Source: an uncultured Peptococcaceae bacterium (GTDB lineage: Bacteria > Bacillota > Peptococcia > Peptococcales > Peptococcaceae). From it: DNA of 17,515 nt. Numbering within the stretch: the first letter of the stretch is position 1; every line of letters starts with the position of its first letter. The notes below the pieces were generated by a model. The model saw nothing but the letters and a program-made list of their open reading frames with translations. It was not told the DNA's origin and ran no database searches. The stretch lies in NCBI GenBank assembly GCA_937976375.1, contig CALJRU010000029.1, forward strand, positions 1 through 17,515, written 5' to 3'. Positions 13,271 through 17,515 of the stretch are shown piece by piece. The translations under genes were made by a program, and so were the position numbers.

Positions 13271-14617
13271 ATGTCTACCAAGACGCGAAAAACAAGCAAA
13301 GTATCAAATCTTTGGTTAAAAGAAGATTACTGGGCTGTATGGATTGGCATTGGAGTTATTCTCATTGGATTATTAGGCTATCTTGTTGGATTTACCCTGG
13401 AACCATTAGCGGCGACATTTAAGAGCTATGATAGTTTTTCTGTTGTGCCAGGCTTGCTTGCCGCAGGGGCACAAAAAATTATAGTCCTATTCATTTGTGT
13501 TAGTATCGTTTTTTCAATTGCTGTCAAGATTATGGGGCACAAAATCTCTCAATTTATGAAGGGGTTTGTTATTCTGTTTTTGCTGGCCATTCTCGTACAG
13601 ATTCTTGGTTCTTGGACTGTTGCGCAGACACTGAATCTTGAAGCACCTGTTCTTGCGCTGATTTTAGGTATCATTATTGGTAACTTTGTAAAAATTCCTC
13701 AGTGGTTTGATGATGCGCTGCGTACTGAATTTTATGTAAAGATAGGTATTGTTCTCATGGGTGCGACATTACCATTTACCATCATTCTGCAGAGTGGTCC
13801 AGTTGCTTTCTTACAGGCAACAGTCATTGCAGTAAGTACGTTCTTGAGCATTTATTTCTTTGCAACAAAATTATTTGGTTTGGACAAGCGTTTTGCAGCA
13901 ACTTTAGGCGCTGGTGGTTCTATTTGTGGGGTTTCGGCTTCAATTGCCATCGGTTCTTCTGTTAACGCGAAAAAGAATCACGTTTCAATCGCTATCTCTA
14001 TGGTCGTTGTATGGGCAACCATCATGGTATTTTTACTGCCGATCGTTTGCCGAGCCATTGGCTTGACAGACGGTGAAGCTGGTGCTTGGATTGGTACGTC
14101 TGAATTTGCTGATGCTGCTGGTATTGCGGCCGCCGCGCAATTTGGTGATCCTGGGATTACGGCATTCACGCTGATGAAAGTCGTTGGCCGTGATATGTTC
14201 GTTGGTATTTGGGCATTTATTTTGGCCATCATTTCTGTAACACGCTGGGAAGTCAACGAAACAGGCGTAAAACCATCTGCAGGCGTCATCTGGGAGCGTT
14301 TCCCAAAATTTGTTTTGGGGTTCTTCGTTGCATCCATCATTATGACCATTGTTTTGGCCAATGTTGCAACACCTGAAGCATCTACTATTATCAATGACAC
14401 CATTATTGCACCGATCAAAGCACTGCGTACTTGGACATTTGTGTTCACATTCCTTTGCATCGGATTAACGACACGATTCAAAGATCTTGCAGCAGTTGGT
14501 TCAAAACCAATTATTGCTTTTTCTCTGGGTGTATGTGTTAATGTTATTTTGGGATACCTCTTCAGTACCATTATTTTGGGTGATTACTGGACAGGTGTTG
14601 CTAATCTTATTAACTAA
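13271..14617 (+). CDS. YeiH-family putative sulfate exporter (membrane transporter)
   Basis: A 448-aa polytopic membrane protein of the UPF0324/YeiH family (putative sulfate exporter, PSE). The signature GAGGSICGVSASIAIGS lies near the middle, followed by SEFADAAGIAAAAQFGDPGI and the region containing RDMFVGIWAFILAIISV. It is roughly 100 residues longer than the E. coli protein. The extra N-terminal part (WAVWIGIGVILIGLLGYLVG and on) adds about two to three helices, a long form found in anaerobic Bacillota. ATG 13271 follows AAAGAAGGG. It is followed at once by a terminator. The link to sulfite, sulfate or another small anion is by family and by the LysR neighbour; transport activity is not proven by sequence. 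Confidence 0.85.
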   Translation: MSTKTRKTSKVSNLWLKEDYWAVWIGIGVILIGLLGYLVGFTLEPLAATFKSYDSFSVVPGLLAAGAQKIIVLFICVSIVFSIAVKIMGHKISQFMKGFVILFLLAILVQILGSWTVAQTLNLEAPVLALILGIIIGNFVKIPQWFDDALRTEFYVKIGIVLMGATLPFTIILQSGPVAFLQATVIAVSTFLSIYFFATKLFGLDKRFAATLGAGGSICGVSASIAIGSSVNAKKNHVSIAISMVVVWATIMVFLLPIVCRAIGLTDGEAGAWIGTSEFADAAGIAAAAQFGDPGITAFTLMKVVGRDMFVGIWAFILAIISVTRWEVNETGVKPSAGVIWERFPKFVLGFFVASIIMTIVLANVATPEASTIINDTIIAPIKALRTWTFVFTFLCIGLTTRFKDLAAVGSKPIIAFSLGVCVNVILGYLFSTIILGDYWTGVANLIN

Positions 14618-14629
14618 TAACAATTCCGA

Positions 14630-14655
14630 AAAAGGTCGGCTTAGGCCGACCTTTT
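14630..14655 (+). terminator. Terminator after the YeiH gene
   Basis: AAAAGGTCGGC (14630-14640) and GCCGACCTTTT (14645-14655) form an 11-bp perfect stem with loop TTAG. It ends only 7 bases before the Shine-Dalgarno of the next gene. Confidence 0.9.
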
Positions 14656-14673
14656 ATCAATGAGGTGATATTG

Positions 14674-15063
14674 ATGCTCAAACATTTATTGGGCGATCGA
14701 AAAGACAATGAAACTTGTGATCAAAATGCTCAGATTTACCTGACGTTTCATGAAGGTGGTGAGTGGCGGCACAAGAGGAAATCACCATGGGAAATTTTCC
14801 GCAGTCAGAAGACGACATCGCCGCAAGAAATTCGCGCATTGGCGGCGTATACCAACAATAGAATGCAACGGGTTGCAGGTATGATGGAGGTACTTATGAA
14901 CTTGCATGATGACTGGGCAATCAGCACGCACCGGGACTACGTGAAAATGGAAACGGTCACATTAGAGTACGATGTGATCATTAGGGCTCTCCTGGATGCG
15001 GGATATACCGAGGACGATTACATTTTGCAAACTGAATACACCCGTAAATGGGGCATGCTTTAA
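14674..15063 (+). CDS. Hypothetical protein, 129 aa
   Basis: No family recognised. The protein begins MLKHLLGDRKDNETCDQNAQ, has a basic, Trp-containing segment (EWRHKRKSPWEIFRSQK), a helical middle (EIRALAAYTNNRMQRVAGMMEVLMNL) and an acidic C-terminal part ending in EYTRKWGML. There are no membrane segments or clear catalytic motifs; a small soluble helical protein is likely. ATG 14674 is chosen because GAGGTG (14662-14667) is 6 bases upstream; an in-frame GTG at 14665 is part of that site. It starts just behind the YeiH terminator, leaving almost no room for a separate promoter, and is followed by its own terminator. Confidence 0.65.
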   Translation: MLKHLLGDRKDNETCDQNAQIYLTFHEGGEWRHKRKSPWEIFRSQKTTSPQEIRALAAYTNNRMQRVAGMMEVLMNLHDDWAISTHRDYVKMETVTLEYDVIIRALLDAGYTEDDYILQTEYTRKWGML

Positions 15064-15082
15064 ATGACCAGCTTCAAAAGGG

Positions 15083-15110
15083 AAAGGCAGCTATTGCAGC
15101 TGCCTTTTTC
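15083..15110 (+). terminator. Terminator after the 129-aa gene
   Basis: AAAGGCAGCT (15083-15092) and AGCTGCCTTT (15098-15107) form a 10-bp perfect stem around ATTGC, followed by a T-rich run. On the - strand the following tract is TTTCCCTTTT, so it may weakly serve the opposite transcript too. Confidence 0.88.
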
Positions 15111-15203
15111 TTTTGCGTTTTTTCACAATCATCAATGGCGTTTGATTTTTTCTGTGAGGATGAGGGCGCCTTTGCGGGGAATGCGGGGAGCAGGTTTGAG
15201 GCT

Positions 15204-15329
15204 TCAGAAGAGGGTATTCATGAGGATGACGATGAGCAGAACGGTGCCGAGAGAGACCCAAAAGCCCATGTTGAGTCCCCAGAGGGTGGTGGTGCCGAAA
15301 AGTTTGAGCCAGAGCATGGTCCAATTCAT
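15204..15329 (-). CDS. Small single-helix membrane protein behind the MgtA-type ATPase gene (41 aa)
   Basis: ATG 15329 to TGA 15204-15206 encodes a 41-residue protein: a Trp-rich start (MNWTMLWLKLFGTTTLWGLN) and one transmembrane helix (GFWVSLGTVLLIVILMNTLF). AAAGGAG lies 9 bases upstream, and the ATPase stop is only 26 bases upstream, so the two are almost certainly co-transcribed. The same frame continues after the TGA for 23 more codons (beginning SLKPAPRIPRKG, ending KIKRH) to a TGA at 15132-15134, giving a basic cytoplasmic-type tail. The TGA may therefore be a mutated TGG in a 65-residue protein. By analogy with MgtR, MgtS and KdpF, it may bind and modulate or stabilise the ATPase; that role is inference. 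Confidence 0.65.
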   Translation of the reverse strand: MNWTMLWLKLFGTTTLWGLNMGFWVSLGTVLLIVILMNTLF

Positions 15330-15355
15330 GCGTAACAACTCCTTTCAATGGTTGC

Positions 15356-17470
15356 TTAAAGCAGTTCGCGGTAATGGCGGACGTAGGCCTTTTTAAGGCT
15401 GGTAGCCAAGATCATGTAGAGCAGGATGCATGGCGCCAGATAGGCAAAGTAAGCAGGCGGCAGAGCGACGAAGCCAAGCAGGCTGCCAAGTGGTGTGAAT
15501 GGAATCAGGGTGAGAAGTGTGATGCCGGTAAGGGTGAGCAAGGTGAGCGGCGCAGACGCGCGGCTTTGAATGAACGGCAGTTTTGGTGTGCGAATCATGT
15601 GGATCACGAGAGTTTGGCTCCACATCGATTCAACAAACCATCCCGCCTGGAACATGCCCATATAGGCAGCCTGCATATGCAGCAGCTGTGCGCCGCTGAA
15701 ATGGCTGGCCAGGTCGTTGTAGAGGATGCCTTTTGACACAAACAATGGACAGAATACAAAGTACATGAAGATGTAGGTGGTAAAGTCAAAAATGGAGCTG
15801 GTTGGTCCGATCCAGAGCATGAAGCTGCCAACAGAGGAAGCGTCCCATTTGCGCGGTACGCGGAGAAATTCTTCGTCGACGTTGTCCCATGGAATGGCTG
15901 TGCAGGATAGATCGTAGATTAAATTCAGCAAAATGAGGTGCAGGCTCTCCATTGGCAGAAATGGCAGCAGGGCAGAGGCAGCCAGCACGGAAAACATGTT
16001 GCCAAAATTGGAAGAAGCGGTCATCTTGATGTATTTGATCATGTTGGCGTAGGTTTTTCGGCCTTCAATGATGCCTTGTTCAAGAACCATAAGGTCCTTT
16101 TCGAGCAAGATGATGTCGGCGGATTCTTTGGCAACGTCGACGGCCGTGTCAACGGAGATGCCGATGTCTGCTGCCTTCATGGCAGCGGCATCGTTGATGC
16201 CATCGCCCATGAAGCCAACGGTGTGGCCTTTTTCGCGCAGCACAGAGACAATGCGCGCTTTTTGATCGGGCGTGAGTTTGGCAAAGACATCGGTGGTGCG
16301 TGCAGCTTTCGCCAATTCCTGGTCGCTCATTTGGTCAAGATCGCTGCCAAGCAGCATATTGCGCACCTGCAGCCCCACTTGCTGACAAATGGTGCGTGTC
16401 ACTTTTTCATTGTCGCCTGTGAGAATTTTGGTGGTAACGCCGTGTTCTTTGAGGGCGCGCAGGGCGCGGGCAGTGGTTTCTTTTGGCGGGTCCAAAAAAG
16501 CGAGGTAGCCGAGCAGCACCATATCACATTCATCTTTGGCGCTGAAGGTGCCCACTGGCGATGGGTTGCTTTTCTGAGCAAGGCCAAGAACGCGAAAGCC
16601 GCGGGCGTTGAGTGCGTCTACCGTTTTGAGAATGCGTTGACGAATGGCGTCATTGAGTGGCTGGACGGCGCCGTCGCATTCGGCAAAGCTGCAGATCGCA
16701 AGCATTTCTTCAACGGCACCTTTTGTGACCATTTGTGTCTTTCCGGAGCGATCTTGAACCACGGTGGAAAGCCGACGGCGTGTAAAATCAAAAGGAATCT
16801 CGTCGACTTTGACATAGTTTTCCGAGAGGTCAACGAGCCGCGGATCGGCGGCTTCTGCTTCTTCGGTTTTATGAATGATGGCCAGGTCCATAAGATTTTT
16901 ATAGCCTGTCTGGAAATAGCTGTTCAGGTAAGCATGACGCAGCACGCGGGTGTCGTCTTCGCCGTTGATGTTCATATGGTATTCAAGCACAACTTTGTCC
17001 TGGGTAAGGGTGCCTGTTTTATCGGTGCAAAGAATATCCATGGCACCGAAATTCTGGATGGAGTTGAGATTTTTGACAATGGTCTTTTTCTTGCTCATGG
17101 ACACTGCGCCCTTGGCGAGGCAAGTTGTGACAATCATCGGCAGCATTTCCGGTGTCAGTCCGACTGCGACGGAGATGGCGAACAGAAAAGCTTCGAGCCA
17201 GTCGCCTTTGGTGATGCCATTGATGAAGAAAACCAGCGGCACCATCACGAGCATGAAACGGATCAGCACCCAGGAGACCGCGTTGACGCCTTTGGTGAAA
17301 CTGGTCTCAACAGCTTCACCAGAAACGGATGCGGCCATGGAACCGAAGAGGGTGTGATCGCCGGTGCGCACGACCACTGCGGTTGCGCTGCCGGAGACCA
17401 CGTTGCTCCCCATGAAGGCGATGTTCTGACAGTCTGTGAGTGAAGCCTGTGCTTGTGGAATGGTGCGCAT
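15356..17470 (-). pseudogene. mgtA: Magnesium-transporting P-type ATPase (MgtA/MgtB type), 5' end removed by IS
   Basis: C-terminal ~700 residues of a P3B-type Mg2+ import ATPase. Visible are FMGSNVVSGSA, the transport-site helix VAVGLTPEMLP, the phosphorylation motif CTDKTGTLTQD (Asp150 of this fragment), the nucleotide-domain KGAVEEML, LDPPKET, ILTGDNEKV, the hinge VGFMGDGINDAAAMKAADIG, and six C-terminal helices ending with SQTLVIHMIRTPKLPFIQSR. Compared with MgtA, about 220 N-terminal residues are absent, including M1-M2 and the actuator TGES loop. The IS end starts at 17461, and the apparent ATG (17468-17470) plus the next two codons come from the IS, so the gene is almost certainly non-functional as it stands. 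A small membrane protein gene follows 26 bases downstream. Confidence 0.9.
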
Positions 17471-17515
17471 CCCGTCAATAGGACAGTGAAATATTATAAG
17501 ATTTTCTCAGGCAGT
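17461..17515 (-). mobile_element. Terminal 54-55 bp of an IS3/IS150-like insertion sequence, right copy
   Basis: Reverse complement of bases 1-54, starting with TG at 17461 exactly where the ATPase reading frame loses coding sense. The body of the element lies beyond 17515. The same end of the element faces inward at both edges of the window, so the two copies are in opposite orientation. On the - strand it brings a TATAAT hexamer pointing into the ATPase remnant. The target duplication cannot be checked because only one flank of each copy is present. Confidence 0.7.

Noticed and set aside
15204..15206. TGA in the small membrane gene as selenocysteine or recoded Trp
   Set aside because: No SECIS-like hairpin was recognised right after it, and TGA serves as a normal stop elsewhere in the window (fixC, thiD).
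15091..15348. 85-codon His/Arg-rich frame on the - strand
   Set aside because: Composition (many His, Arg, Pro) is that of an out-of-frame shadow; the 41-codon frame there has the proper start site and helix.
15938..17443. 501-codon frame on the + strand opposite the ATPase gene
   Set aside because: It is antisense to a gene with unmistakable P-type ATPase motifs; Cys/His/Phe-rich composition is typical of antisense shadows.

Overview
The window looks like a metagenomic or draft-genome contig from an anaerobic Bacillota, most likely a Negativicutes (Veillonellales/Selenomonadales/Acidaminococcales type). The grounds are a FixCX-EtfBA electron-bifurcation operon, a ThiW-ThiD-CytX thiamin-precursor salvage operon, strong AAGGAG Shine-Dalgarno sites and moderate GC. 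The class assignment is inference; no rRNA, tRNA or species marker is present. No phage or CRISPR is seen.

Layout. Bases 1-54 and 17461-17514 are a perfect inverted repeat. It has the look of the end of an IS3/IS150-like insertion sequence (TG...CA termini), so the unique DNA lies between two inward-facing identical IS ends. The left copy cuts off a + strand gene whose last 15 codons (55-102) and terminator survive. The right copy cuts off an MgtA-type P-type ATPase gene on the - strand (15356-17460), removing its N-terminal transmembrane and actuator regions. Between them lie: (i) 351-3069, a + strand group of four genes (hotdog thioesterase, CpXC protein with an in-frame stop, DUF5662-type HD-like protein, MBL-fold hydrolase), led by a clear sigma70 promoter and closed by a strong bidirectional terminator; (ii) 3143-5857, a - strand TPP-riboswitch operon thiW-thiD-cytX; (iii) 5921-7579, a - strand CoA-disulfide reductase/rhodanese fusion; (iv) a 670-base AT-rich regulatory region; (v) 8271-11753, fixC-fixX-etfB-etfA with codon use suggesting high expression; (vi) 12211-14617, an AT-rich LysR regulator plus YeiH-family transporter pair; (vii) an orphan 129-aa gene; (viii) a 41-codon single-helix membrane protein gene directly downstream of the broken ATPase gene.

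How the genes work together. EtfBA with FixC and FixX should form a membrane-associated flavin-based bifurcating complex: NADH electrons go to quinone (FixC/FixX) and to ferredoxin or flavodoxin. The thi operon imports and phosphorylates thiazole and hydroxymethylpyrimidine precursors when TPP is low. The LysR-YeiH pair resembles YeiE-YeiH of enterobacteria and probably concerns small sulfur oxyanions. The ATPase and its small partner would be a magnesium-import module, probably inactivated here by the IS.

Most noteworthy: the small membrane protein behind the ATPase gene (its frame stays open for 23 more codons after a TGA), the paired IS ends breaking two genes, the in-frame nonsense codon in the CpXC gene, and several dyad-symmetric operator candidates and very short ORFs in the intergenic regions.
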